Shown here in pieces: positions 25,546 to 33,875 of a stretch of 64,000 bases of DNA (positions within the stretch are counted from its first letter, which is position 1; each line of letters starts with the position of its first letter). A program made the position numbers and the translations under genes. The notes under the pieces were generated by a model. That model was not told where the DNA came from, did no database searches, and was given only the letters and a program-made list of their open reading frames with translations. This stretch comes from Spirosoma fluviale (GTDB lineage: Bacteria; Bacteroidota; Bacteroidia; Cytophagales; Spirosomataceae): contig NZ_OCNH01000006.1 of the NCBI RefSeq assembly GCF_900230225.1, positions 247,419 through 311,418 of the forward strand. The letters run 5' to 3'.

Positions 25546-26157
25546 ATGATACGACTGAAAAAATACGGGTTTCTTATCGTTTTCATGGTGTATGCGCAAC
25601 GTTTACCGGCGCAACACCTTCATCACGGAACGCCTGAGCAGGTTCCTAAACAGGTTTATCTGACCATGATGGATACGATGATGGTACGCATGGCAGAAGC
25701 ACCGATTGGCAATAGTCTGGCCACTGTTTTTCTGCACCAAATGATAGTCCATCATCAGGGGGCTATTGCCATGGCGAATTATGAAATTAGTCATGGGACA
25801 AATAGGGAGATGATTCAACTGGCCAAAAGCATCCGGGTGGAACAAAAAAGCGAAATTGAACAGATGCGCCTATGGCTGAAACAAGCTGATGCCGATCGTA
25901 CACCCCTACCGCCCACCTTTCAACCGGCAATGGACCAAACAATGGCCGTCATGATGAATACGATGCCGCTAACCCATGCGCTGACGGATACCGATAAAGC
26001 GTTTGCCGCCGTCATGAAGCCCCACCATCAGGCGGCTATTGATATGGCTAAAGTGCTGTTGCGATACAGCGGTTATGCGCCAGTAACCGCGTATGCTAAA
26101 CAACTCATGGCCAACCAACAAATTGAGATTGACCAGATGACCGCTTTCCCAAAGTAA
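25546..26157 (+). CDS. Tandem DUF305 protein, exported
   Basis: 203 residues with a signal peptide (cleavage near LPAQ). DUF305 is present twice: FLHQMIVHHQGAIAMANYEI (about 63-82) with EQKSEIEQMRLWL, and VMKPHHQAAIDMAKVLLRYS (about 157-176) with ANQQIEIDQMTAF. The repeated HHQxAIxMA signature is His/Met-rich and in related proteins binds copper or other metals. Many Met residues (MMDTMMVRM, MAVMMNTM) support metal handling. It stops 4 bp before the beta-propeller gene, so the two are one unit. Confidence 0.88.
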   Translation: MIRLKKYGFLIVFMVYAQRLPAQHLHHGTPEQVPKQVYLTMMDTMMVRMAEAPIGNSLATVFLHQMIVHHQGAIAMANYEISHGTNREMIQLAKSIRVEQKSEIEQMRLWLKQADADRTPLPPTFQPAMDQTMAVMMNTMPLTHALTDTDKAFAAVMKPHHQAAIDMAKVLLRYSGYAPVTAYAKQLMANQQIEIDQMTAFPK

Positions 26158-26161
26158 TACA

Positions 26162-27559
26162 ATGGACCAGAAACATTTTCTTTTAGGCATGCTACTGGTA
26201 AGCAGCGCCATTACTCACGCCCAGCCACGCTACGCCCGCGACCGGGTATACACAGCCAATCAGGTATCCAACACGGTATCGGTAGTAGATCCCTCGACCA
26301 ATACCGTGTTGGGTGAAATCGACTTGGGTAAACCGTATCCCAACGTTCTGTCGCCCTTGTACCGGGGGCAGGCACTGGTACATGGCCTGCGCTATCTTCC
26401 TACTAAAAAGCTATTGGCGGTGGTGTCCATCGGTTCCAATGCCGTTACCTTTGTTTCTACCGAAACCAACAAGGTGATAAAAACGGTCTACGTTGGGCGC
26501 TCGCCCCATGAGCCAACCTTTACACCCGACGGCAAACAGGTGTGGGTTTCGGTGCGGGGCGAAGCGTATATCAGTGTGATCGACGTAGCTACCCTGACCG
26601 AAGTAAAGCAGGTACCGGTGGCTGATGGTCCGGGAATGGTATCCTTTTCGCCCGATGGCAAGCTGGCGTATGTGTGCTCCAGCTTCACGCCTGAACTCGA
26701 CATTATTAATACCGCTACGTATAAGCCCGTCAAAAAGATACCTGTAGTAAGTCCGTTTTCGCCCAATATCTTCACCAGCCCCAAAGGCGAATGGGTTGCC
26801 TTCACGCACAAAGATGTCGGGAAGGTAACGGTATTGAATACCAGCACCCAAACCATCGCCAACGTACTGAACACGGGTGCCATTACCAACCACGTAACGT
26901 TTACGTACCTCGGCAAAAAACTGCTGATGCTGGTGACCGTAGGTGGCGAAAATAAAGTACGTGTGTTTGACCCGGCGCAGAATTTCAAACAGACTGATAG
27001 CCTCAATGTAGGAACCCTGCCGCATGGCATCTGGGCGGCACCCGATGGCAAGCTGGCGTACGTAGGGCTGGAGTATGCCGATGAAGTGCAGGGCATTAAC
27101 CTGGAAACCATGCAGCCGCTGCCGCCGGTGAAAATTGGGCAAAGTCCGCAGGCATTAGTGTATGCGGAGAATGCCGTAAACGATGCCCGGAACAGAGCCA
27201 ACCTGACATCACTAACCGATTCGTCCGCTACTCAGCTTTTTATGCTTAAGCCAGCTGGCAATAACTTTCATGGACTGGGAAGGCTGGCGGTGCGCCCAGT
27301 GGGCTTGGCCGATCTGGTAGAGCAGATTTTTTCAAATCTGCAACCCAACGGCTCGTATACGCTGGCGCTTACCCACTCTCAAACAGCGCCTTACACGGCC
27401 GATTATGAGATAAACCGGTTTATGACGGATGACAAGGGGAAATATATGGGCCAGTCTACCGGTCTGGTCCATTCAACCGAAAAAAAGGCAAGTTCGAACC
27501 CATATACACATATCGTATTGGTTGACAACAAAACCCGGGAAGTAGTTTTGATTGATTAA
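26162..27559 (+). CDS. YncE/YVTN-family beta-propeller protein
   Basis: 465 residues with an N-terminal signal (MDQKHFLLGMLLVSSAITHA). Repeated YVTN-type blades follow: VYTANQVSNTVSVVDPSTNT, QVWVSVRGEAYISVIDVATL, KLAYVCSSFTPELDIINTAT, KLAYVGLEYADEVQGINLET. A C-terminal extension (about 345-465) is not propeller-like. Such proteins bind DNA, metals or partners on the periplasmic side; the pairing with a Met-rich DUF305 protein suggests a metal or surface-binding role (inference). Confidence 0.85.
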   Translation: MDQKHFLLGMLLVSSAITHAQPRYARDRVYTANQVSNTVSVVDPSTNTVLGEIDLGKPYPNVLSPLYRGQALVHGLRYLPTKKLLAVVSIGSNAVTFVSTETNKVIKTVYVGRSPHEPTFTPDGKQVWVSVRGEAYISVIDVATLTEVKQVPVADGPGMVSFSPDGKLAYVCSSFTPELDIINTATYKPVKKIPVVSPFSPNIFTSPKGEWVAFTHKDVGKVTVLNTSTQTIANVLNTGAITNHVTFTYLGKKLLMLVTVGGENKVRVFDPAQNFKQTDSLNVGTLPHGIWAAPDGKLAYVGLEYADEVQGINLETMQPLPPVKIGQSPQALVYAENAVNDARNRANLTSLTDSSATQLFMLKPAGNNFHGLGRLAVRPVGLADLVEQIFSNLQPNGSYTLALTHSQTAPYTADYEINRFMTDDKGKYMGQSTGLVHSTEKKASSNPYTHIVLVDNKTREVVLID

Positions 27560-27580
27560 TGTGGAATAAAAGTTAGCATA

Positions 27581-27618
27581 AACTAAAAGAGCATCTGGCT
27601 AAGGGCTCTTTTAGTTTA
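27581..27618. terminator. Bidirectional terminator between convergent genes
   Basis: AACTAAAAGAGC and GCTCTTTTAGTT form a perfect 12-bp stem with A and T runs on both sides. It serves the YncE-like gene (plus) and the hydrolase gene (minus). Confidence 0.9.
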
Positions 27619-27642
27619 TATAATCGGGTGTGTTTTCAGCGG

Positions 27643-28635
27643 TTATACTTTTAAAGCCGCTTTGATCACCGCAGCCGCCTGCAACAGGGCCGTTTGTACC
27701 GCCGGTACATTGGCAATGGGGTTTAGCAGCCCGTAATCGTGAATCAGACCGCTATACCGGGTGTGGGTTACGGGTACACCCGCTTCGTTCAACTTACGGG
27801 CATAGGCTTCGCCTTCATCCCGTAATACATCATTTTCGGCGGTCTGTACCAAAGCTTGTGGCAAGCCTTTCAGCTCATCTAGGGTTGCCTGTAGGGGCGA
27901 TGCATAGATATCGTTCCGCTTGCTGGTATCGGGCAGGTAGTTGTCCCAAAACCACTCCATCATGTTTTTGGTCAGGAACCGGCCACTGGCAAACAAGTTG
28001 TATGAGTCGGTATCAAAATCAGCATTCGTAACGGGCCACAACAGCACCTGCAAGTTGATTTTAGGGCCGTTGTTATGCTTAGCCATCAAGGCTACTACCG
28101 CCGACATGTTACCGCCGACGCTATTGCCAACCACTGCCAGCTCACTGCCATCCACGCCTATCTCGCTGCCATTTTCGGCTACCCATTGCAGAGCCGCATA
28201 AATCTCGTTGATGGCCGTTGGGTACTGCGCTTCGGGCGAAGGCGTGTAATCGGGGAAGACGGCCACGGCTCCACTGTGCACCACCAGATCACGCACGAGT
28301 CGTCGGTGCGTGGGGTAGTCGCCCAGCACCCAGCCACCTCCGTGGATGAAGATGAACACCGCTGCGCCCTCCTGAACTTGCTCGGGCCTTACGATATGGA
28401 CGTTTACCTGATAGCCATTCTGCGAAATCGTCTTTTCGGTTTCGGTGATACCGGAGTAATCGACTTCAACCGATTGTTGAGCACCGGTCAATACCTGCCG
28501 GGCATCGGCAGGGCTCAAGGCTTCCACAGGCTTGCCATCGCCTGAATTTAGCCCCTGCAAAAAAGTCCTGACCTCCGAAAAAATCTGTGGATCCTGCTCG
28601 CCTTTAAAAGGACGTTCCTGTGCCGTGCTGCTCAT
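27643..28635 (-). CDS. Alpha/beta hydrolase, hormone-sensitive-lipase type
   Basis: 330 residues, no signal peptide. The oxyanion-hole motif FIFIHGGGWVLGDY is near residue 92 and the nucleophile motif VVGNSVGGNM (GNSVG) near residue 166. The Asp and His of the triad are probably in ALVQTAENDVLRDEG and SGLIHDYGLL. This is the HSL/carboxylesterase group, acting on short esters. The upstream region carries two FNR-type boxes 23 bp apart. Confidence 0.9.
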   Translation of the reverse strand: MSSTAQERPFKGEQDPQIFSEVRTFLQGLNSGDGKPVEALSPADARQVLTGAQQSVEVDYSGITETEKTISQNGYQVNVHIVRPEQVQEGAAVFIFIHGGGWVLGDYPTHRRLVRDLVVHSGAVAVFPDYTPSPEAQYPTAINEIYAALQWVAENGSEIGVDGSELAVVGNSVGGNMSAVVALMAKHNNGPKINLQVLLWPVTNADFDTDSYNLFASGRFLTKNMMEWFWDNYLPDTSKRNDIYASPLQATLDELKGLPQALVQTAENDVLRDEGEAYARKLNEAGVPVTHTRYSGLIHDYGLLNPIANVPAVQTALLQAAAVIKAALKV

Positions 28636-28723
28636 GGGGTATAACCGTTAAGTTTTAAATTGATGAATCCTGCATATTCCTTCAGGGACGCGACAAAACT
28701 AGGCTCCAGGAAAGCAGAAGGCA

Positions 28724-28737
28724 TTGATGTATGATAA
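28724..28737 (-). promoter_or_regulatory. FNR-type box, gene-proximal copy
   Basis: TTGATGTATGATAA (plus strand reading), about 95 bp before the hydrolase start. It is the partner of the perfect box whose start is 23 bp further out. Confidence 0.5.
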
Positions 28738-28746
28738 AAAACGCCG

Positions 28747-28760
28747 TTGATGTACATCAA
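28747..28760 (-). promoter_or_regulatory. FNR-type box, perfect palindrome
   Basis: TTGATGTACATCAA is a fully self-complementary 14-mer matching the FNR consensus TTGAT-N4-ATCAA. Centre about 118 bp before the hydrolase start. Confidence 0.65.
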
Positions 28761-28825
28761 CGAATGTTGGCAGCGGAGCCCCTCCCTTTCGGAGGCAAAG
28801 CCAGGAGCAATCTCGTTACCTGACG

Positions 28826-29030
28826 TTAGTCATCGGTACTGACGCGGTAGCTAAGGGCACCGGATGGGCATTGACTAATCTGGTCGATAAGCTGTTGGGT
28901 AGTGGCGTTTTCGGGCTTAACCCACGGGGTGATACACGTTGGGCAACAGCCGTACACAGTTGGCAGAATGAATGCATTTTTCCGCCTGCCAGATGATGGT
29001 GATTTCGCCGTTGCTATATTCTTTTGTCAT
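28826..29030 (-). pseudogene. YjdI-like (4Fe-4S) mono-cluster protein, frameshifted
   Basis: ATG 29030 starts MTKEYSNGEITIIWQAEKCI then HSANCVRLLPNV, the YjdI-type cluster-binding start. The frame then breaks (stop after about 42 codons) and the family's second half, PWVKPENATTQQLIDQISQC with PSGALSYRVSTDD, is in the next frame, ending at TAA 28828-28826. One-base shift plus loss of a few residues near 28915. Its usual partner, a YjdJ-like GNAT, survives intact at 29944-30225. Confidence 0.75.
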
Positions 29031-29035
29031 GTGTG

Positions 29036-29944
29036 TTATTCGTTTTCAAACGAAACTCCCGTTTCTTTTTCGGCGTAGGTCCACAAGGTTTTGGCTTCCA
29101 CTTTATTGGTAGCCGTTTCGTTGATGAAGGCGGGTGCCGGATAACCCGTCAGTTCTTTTTCGCCATCAGGACCATAATACCCTCCCTTGATAGCCTCGGG
29201 CGAGGTGGCCGCAAAGAGAGCCGGTAAAGCGCCCTGCCAGGGTTCCATCACATCGTTGTAGGTGTTCAGAGCTGTGGCATCAATATGCCGTTGCAATCCC
29301 GTTCGTACAATACCCGGATGAGCAGCCAGGGAATACAGATCTGAGTCCGTATTCTCCATCCTACGCTGCAGTTCCAGCGCAAACCACATATCGGCCAGTT
29401 TACTGATCCCGTATTCACGCGTGGGGTCATACGATTTTTCGGAACGCAGGTTGTTGTAGTCAATGCCCGTTGCCCATTTGTAGGCCCCGCTGCTGAGGGT
29501 AACGACCCGAGCGCCCGGCGTCTGTTTCAGCAATGAATAGAGATGGCCCGTCAAGGCGAAATGACCTAAAAAATTGGTTCCGAATTGCAGTTCATACCCA
29601 TCATCGGTAAGACGTTGGGGCGGCATCATTACCCCGGCATTATTGATCAGGATATCCAGACGGGTATGGGTGCTGACGTATTCCTGCGCAAACTGCTCTA
29701 TCTGAGCCAGATTGGCCAGGTTGAGGACCGCCGTTTCTACGTTGCCTTTACCCGCCACCTCCTTTATTGGGTCGGCAGCCTGCCTTAGCCGGTGGGCATC
29801 ACGTCCGGCAATGGTCACGGTGGCCCCGGCCTTGTACAGAGCCAACGCCGTTTCGTAGCCTATCCCGGAATTACCCCCGGTTACCAGGGCCTGTTTCCCG
29901 TCCAGATCAGGAATATTCTGGGTTGTCCACATGGTTTTTATCAT
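29036..29944 (-). CDS. SDR oxidoreductase (retinol-dehydrogenase/WWOX-like)
   Basis: About 302 residues. Cofactor motif ALVTGGNSGIGYETALALYK (TGxxxGIG), NNAGVMMPP and the catalytic YxxxK in EYGISKLADMW. The length and C-terminal region resemble the protochlorophyllide-reductase/retinol-dehydrogenase-like SDRs. ATG 29944 overlaps the stop of the GNAT gene (TGATG), giving coupling; ATG 29932 is an alternative. It is the last gene of a four-gene unit with pirin, F420-reductase-like protein and GNAT. Confidence 0.9.
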   Translation of the reverse strand: MIKTMWTTQNIPDLDGKQALVTGGNSGIGYETALALYKAGATVTIAGRDAHRLRQAADPIKEVAGKGNVETAVLNLANLAQIEQFAQEYVSTHTRLDILINNAGVMMPPQRLTDDGYELQFGTNFLGHFALTGHLYSLLKQTPGARVVTLSSGAYKWATGIDYNNLRSEKSYDPTREYGISKLADMWFALELQRRMENTDSDLYSLAAHPGIVRTGLQRHIDATALNTYNDVMEPWQGALPALFAATSPEAIKGGYYGPDGEKELTGYPAPAFINETATNKVEAKTLWTYAEKETGVSFENE

Positions 29945-30225
29945 CAAAAGAGCACGTCCTGGTAATCAGACGTTTTATCAAATACCGATCTGGCGAAGGG
30001 ACAAAGCGGTAAAATTTTAAGCTGTTTTTCGCGGGCAAAAACGACGGTGGCCTGTACCAGTTGCTTACCAATACCCTGGCCTTTCAGGGCTTCGCTTACG
30101 GCGGTATGATCAATTATTATTCGTTGATCGCCCGACCATACGTAGGTCATCTCGGCTTCTGTTTTACCGTCTACCGCTACGTAAAACATCCCCTTCTGTC
30201 CGTTGTCCTTATGCTGAATGTCCAT
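29944..30225 (-). CDS. YjdJ-type GNAT N-acetyltransferase
   Basis: About 93 residues from ATG 30225 (MDIQHKDNGQKGMFYVAVDG). The acetyl-CoA loop region is VSEALKGQGIGKQLVQATVV, and the tail ILPLCPFARSVFDK is characteristic of the short YjdJ family, which has a Cys-Pro motif in place of the usual C-terminal half. YjdJ often neighbours YjdI, whose frameshifted copy lies at 28826-29030 beyond the SDR gene. Confidence 0.88.
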   Translation of the reverse strand: MDIQHKDNGQKGMFYVAVDGKTEAEMTYVWSGDQRIIIDHTAVSEALKGQGIGKQLVQATVVFAREKQLKILPLCPFARSVFDKTSDYQDVLF

Positions 30226-30288
30226 GTTTTGTTTGTGTTCGTTTGCGCCGTCAAAAGGCATTGGGCTATTGGCAGCGTAGCCCAATGT

Positions 30289-30900
30289 TTACCGGTTTAC
30301 CTTAATAAGTTCAAACCCAGACAAAGCCCCGCCCACATCCTGAAGATGACCGCCCTGTTTGAAGGTGCCTAGATCAATCGGCTCGAAGCCCATTGCTTTC
30401 GTGATGTCGGCTACTTCTTTCTTTGCGTCGACATGGTCACCACTCATGAAAATGACCGTACTGCCTACGTTGGTTTGTGAGGGCTCGGCGAGCGTGGCAG
30501 CTGCGAGGGTGTTAAATGCTTTAACAACCCGGTGCGTGGGGAACAGGTCTGCTACGTACTCACCCGTTGATTTGCCCGCCGTATCGGCCAGTCGGAAAGG
30601 ACTGACGGAGACAATATTATTGGAAGCATCGACAATGATCTTTCCGCTAGAATTCTGTAATTCCCTGGCCACATCCGGTATCTGTGCCCAGGGAACGGCG
30701 ATAAATAAAACGTCGGCCCGGGCAATGGTTTGGCTCAAGTCAGCGGCCGTTAATGATCCGCTAATTGAAGACAGCAGATTTGTCAATGATGCCGGTCCCC
30801 GGCTATTGGTGATCAACACCGGGTAGTTTGTTTTGGCCAGATGCGTAGCCAGTCCACGGCCAATATGGCCTGAACCGATGATGCCAATGGTGTAACTCAT
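30289..30900 (-). CDS. NADPH-dependent F420 reductase-like protein
   Basis: 203 residues. N-terminal dinucleotide-binding motif IGIIGSGHIGRGLATHLAKT, then DVLFIAVPWAQIPDVAREL, IIVDASNN and VVKAFNTLAA, all typical of the NAD(P)-binding F420-oxidoreductase family. In bacteria without F420 these proteins probably act as general NADPH reductases. Between the pirin gene (18 bp upstream) and GNAT gene in one unit. Confidence 0.9.
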   Translation of the reverse strand: MSYTIGIIGSGHIGRGLATHLAKTNYPVLITNSRGPASLTNLLSSISGSLTAADLSQTIARADVLFIAVPWAQIPDVARELQNSSGKIIVDASNNIVSVSPFRLADTAGKSTGEYVADLFPTHRVVKAFNTLAAATLAEPSQTNVGSTVIFMSGDHVDAKKEVADITKAMGFEPIDLGTFKQGGHLQDVGGALSGFELIKVNR

Positions 30901-30918
30901 GCTCGTTTCATTTAAAAA

Positions 30919-31782
30919 TTAAAAGGTCAGTTTCTGGGCTTCAGGGGCGGTGGCAATGTGTTTCATCGTCCCGTCTCTGTAGTATTTGTACAAGTCGGCA
31001 ATCTCCGTCTGGGTATCGGCAATAAAAGGCCCGTAGGAAACGATGGGTTCGTGGGTTGGCTCTGCCGCATACAACACGAAGCGCACCCCGTTTTCACCTG
31101 CCTGCATTGTCAGGTCACTCGCTTCTTGGGTGTCGAATATATCCAGCCAGGCTACCTGATCGTGGTTTATTTGTGTATCCGCGATTTGGACTGAACCGCT
31201 GATGACATACAGAAATGCATTGAAACGGGCCGGAAGCTGGACGCTGGTGTCAACGCCTGCTTTCATGGTAAACTCGGCAGTAATGAGGGGTGTATAATTC
31301 TTTACCGGGGAGCGAATACCGGCCAGCGTACCGCTGTAGAGCCGCATGTTGACACCATCTTTCTCCAATACCGGCACCTGTTCGGCGGGCAGGATTTGAA
31401 TACGGGGGGTAACCCAGCGATCCTTCCGGGGCAGGTTCAACCACAGTTGAAACAAACGCCCTTTAGTTGAGCCATCTATGGTTTCGGTGTGAACCGTCCC
31501 GCTACCGGCCGTCATGAGCTGGAAGTCACCCTTTTTCATCGACTCCAGCATTTCTTTAATTTCCCCATCGATCAGAAGTGAGACCGTTTCAAAGCCTGCA
31601 TGAGGATGAGGCCCACCAGCGGGTTCGTCGTCTGTTTTGTCCAGCATATCGTCCATCAGAAAAATGAACGGATCGGTTTTGGCGAAGCCGCCCGTTAAAA
31701 CGGTACGAGCTACATGACCGGCACCCAGAAAGCCCCGTTCGTTTCTTGGTGTATATAAGCTGGAGACAGTCCTATGTATCAT
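30919..31782 (-). CDS. Pirin-family cupin protein
   Basis: 287 residues. The metal-binding pirin motifs are complete: GGPHPHAGFETVSLLIDGEI (His, His) and QLMTAGSGTVHTETIDGSTK (His, Glu). C-terminal pirin domain from about residue 165. Pirins of this kind have quercetinase-like or redox-sensing activity with Fe or other metals. First gene of a unit with a pair of FNR-type boxes upstream. Confidence 0.92.
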   Translation of the reverse strand: MIHRTVSSLYTPRNERGFLGAGHVARTVLTGGFAKTDPFIFLMDDMLDKTDDEPAGGPHPHAGFETVSLLIDGEIKEMLESMKKGDFQLMTAGSGTVHTETIDGSTKGRLFQLWLNLPRKDRWVTPRIQILPAEQVPVLEKDGVNMRLYSGTLAGIRSPVKNYTPLITAEFTMKAGVDTSVQLPARFNAFLYVISGSVQIADTQINHDQVAWLDIFDTQEASDLTMQAGENGVRFVLYAAEPTHEPIVSYGPFIADTQTEIADLYKYYRDGTMKHIATAPEAQKLTF

Positions 31783-32255
31783 AACGTTTGCTCTTTTTAT
31801 GGAGGAGCAAACTTACTAGCAGCCGGCAGGGCAAGCCGATGAGGTATGATAATTAAATATGTTGATGTAGATCAATTTGTTCCACTTTATAAATATCATT
31901 CGCAGCGTGATTACTTGTAAAACTAATGTAGGCCGCTGATCTTATTGCCTGTGCTTCAATAACTTATTTTGTTAAATAAAGAACTTTTTCGTGAACGATT
32001 TCAGGTTTAAAATCCATTAAGCGAACTGATCTGGAAACCATGAAAACGGGTTCATTCGTCGAAGGGGTTTTCCTGAACGCTTTTGTTCCTTAAAGAAAAT
32101 ATCTGTTATGGGTTGATTAATAAGAGTTTGTGCGTTCATTAAATGATCACCCGCACCCTTTCAAATAAACGAAATTGTAGTTGACCCGTCCGGGAATCAT
32201 CCGATTGTGTAGATATCGCTAAATACCAAGGACAACTTGAGATGGGCAGGCTTCA
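31783..32255. other. Gene-free region upstream of pirin
   Basis: 473 bp. Apart from the FNR-type box pair near 31839-31875 I see no gene, hairpin or repeat. Low G+C compared with the flanks. Confidence 0.6.
31839..31875 (-). promoter_or_regulatory. Pair of FNR-type boxes upstream of pirin
   Basis: A perfect half-site pair TTGATGTAGATCAA at 31862-31875 and a degenerate ATGAGGTATGATAA at 31839-31852. The two starts are 23 bp apart, exactly as before the hydrolase gene. The proximal centre is about 63 bp from the pirin ATG. Confidence 0.6.
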
Positions 32256-32810
32256 CTATTTTTCTATCGGCAAAATAGTCTTCGTGCGTTTTAATGTAAA
32301 GATGCTAGTTGAATCTTCAAGAAGGTATACTCCTGTAGCAGGAATATAAATCAATCGAAGCTTAGAGTTATCGAAGTTTCCGTATAAGCGGAGGGTATCA
32401 TCAAACTGGTAAGATTTCATTTGAGAGTCAGTTTGTGAATAGATCAAAATAGCCAAAGAACTATCAGCTTCCGGATTGGCTATGCCGAAGTTTCGTTCGG
32501 CCCCGGTACTTGCAAATGGAATATATTTTAATTGGGGAGCAATAATCACATATTGAGTGCCAGCCTCGAACGTAGCCGTCCAGCCAACTTGTTTACCTTC
32601 ACGCAGGAAAGCCCCGAGAAGACAAACTCCACCTGTAAACCCAAATTGACTGGATTGTTCTAATTTGTGTGAAATAGCCATCATATTCACCACAGAAGCT
32701 TTCATGTTGACTCCAGGTGTCCAGGTTAACTGGAATTGGGCTGATACCTTAATGGAGCATAAAATAAGGGCAATAGCAAAAAGCAGTGGAAATTTCGAGA
32801 ACGTTTTCAT
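32256..32810 (-). CDS. Secreted protein of unknown function
   Basis: 184 residues with a clear signal peptide (MKTFSKFPLLFAIALILCSI, cleavage near VSAQ). The mature part is beta-rich with no motif I recognise. LWTPGVN-like and SQFGFTGGVCLLGAFLREGK segments may form outer-membrane strands. Flanked by low-coding DNA next to the mobile island. Confidence 0.65.
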   Translation of the reverse strand: MKTFSKFPLLFAIALILCSIKVSAQFQLTWTPGVNMKASVVNMMAISHKLEQSSQFGFTGGVCLLGAFLREGKQVGWTATFEAGTQYVIIAPQLKYIPFASTGAERNFGIANPEADSSLAILIYSQTDSQMKSYQFDDTLRLYGNFDNSKLRLIYIPATGVYLLEDSTSIFTLKRTKTILPIEK

Positions 32811-32938
32811 TGGCTTGGCGAGTTACATTGTTCGATTGTTTCGCCCTTTTATTGCCAAATACAGTTGAGGTTACCCCGACTATTGAAAAATTACTTTCAA
32901 CTCTATTTTACTTTTGTTTTTGAGTCGTTGATAGAAAG

Positions 32939-32966
32939 AATGGCCGCTTGGGTGAAAGCGGCCATT
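32939..32966 (-). terminator. Hairpin after the truncated gene
   Basis: AATGGCCGCTT and AAGCGGCCATT form a perfect 11-bp stem with a short loop. Minus-strand TTTC follows. Probably the terminator of the gene whose tail remains at 32994-33107. Confidence 0.6.
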
Positions 32967-32993
32967 GTAGAATACAGCTAATCATGACCAAAG

Positions 32994-33107
32994 CTATTTA
33001 GGGCCATATTGCTTCATGAGATTTTTAAAATTCTCAGTCTGTCAAATATTCGTTAAGTCTTCATTTTCGACAATATGTGCAAAATCGGTATAGCCATTCC
33101 GTAGTGC
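32994..33107 (-). pseudogene. 3' tail of a TPR-type gene truncated at the IS3 end
   Basis: The minus strand from the IS boundary reads ALRNGYTDFAHIVENEDLTN, a TGA, then QTENFKNLMKQYGPK and TAG. This matches the usual C-terminus of TPR end-of-repeat proteins (DLD.LR....FK.L....). The rest of the gene should continue beyond the IS3 element, but nothing on that side fits, so more was deleted. Confidence 0.5.
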
Positions 33108-33301
33108 TGTCCTTACCCCCTTTTGTGAGCCAGTTTTGACTGGACTTTAACTAACCAACTGATAATGAACTGACGTCATGAACTTTAAGGCCTGATGGGG
33201 CCGCTCCGTATTGTATTCCACCAACCAGGCTGCCACCGTCCGGCGTACCTGTGGCAAGCTCCCAAACGTATGGGCATTTAGTACTTCCCGTCTGAATGTA
33301 C

Positions 33302-33317
33302 CGCACGGGCGGCCCCG
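33302..33317 (-). repeat. 16-bp stem-loop-tail insertion, copy B
   Basis: Minus strand CGGG-GCCG-CCCG-TGCG between AATG and GTACA in orfB. Excision restores AAT GGT ACA (N-G-T) in the ERFNGTFRREVL region. Confidence 0.8.
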
Positions 33318-33525
33318 CATTGAACCGTTCAATATACGCATTTTGAGTAGGCTTACCCGGCGCGATATGATGCAATTCGATTTGCTGATTGCTACACCAA
33401 TCCTGCAAATCTTGGCTAATAAACTCAGGACCATTATCACTGCGTAAGCGTTCTGGTTTACCATACCATTTTACCAGTCGATCCAGTAATCGGATTACCC
33501 GTTGGGCAGGCAAGGAGTAATCCAC

Positions 33526-33541
33526 CGCACGGGCGGCCCCG
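33526..33541 (-). repeat. 16-bp stem-loop-tail insertion, copy A
   Basis: Minus strand CGGG-GCCG-CCCG-TGCG, identical to copy B, between GAG and GTGGAT in orfB. Excision restores GIE-VDYSLPAQRVIR in one frame. Confidence 0.8.
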
Positions 33542-33620
33542 CTCGATACCCAGGGCTTCCCGACTATAATCATCAATCACGTTTAAGGTTCTGAACTTGT
33601 GACCACTCCGTAAACTATCC

Positions 33621-33875
33621 GAGCCGGTCCGCCCTTTAGGTTTGTGGGCTGGTAATATTCTAAGATTTAGTCTTTTACCAGTAGTCAACCAGAGTGGGGT
33701 ACACTAACGGGCCGCCAAGGAGTCAGACCTATGCACCGATTCAGTCCCCACTCTGTTTTAACCTGCCTAAGACTCGGCGGGGTGGCCCGAGCCATAGAAA
33801 TCAGGGTTCTCAGGCCCACAAAAGGGTTCGAGGAAAAGCAAGTTGTTGACTACATACTCAAAACTAAACAGCAAC
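33621..33875 (+). ncRNA. Possible bridge RNA region of the IS110 element
   Basis: IS110 elements with a long left end encode a guide (bridge) RNA there. This 255-bp non-coding stretch contains an inverted repeat AGAGTGGGG (33691-33699) and CCCCACTCT (33746-33754) around a 46-nt internal loop, the sort of structure that holds guide loops. Loop pairing to the target was not established. Confidence 0.35.

Noticed and set aside
33619..33631. CCGAGCCGGTCCG at the IS110 left boundary as another insertion copy
   Set aside because: It is 13 bases with a 3-bp stem, does not fit the 4-4-4-4 plan and overlaps an element boundary that is itself uncertain.
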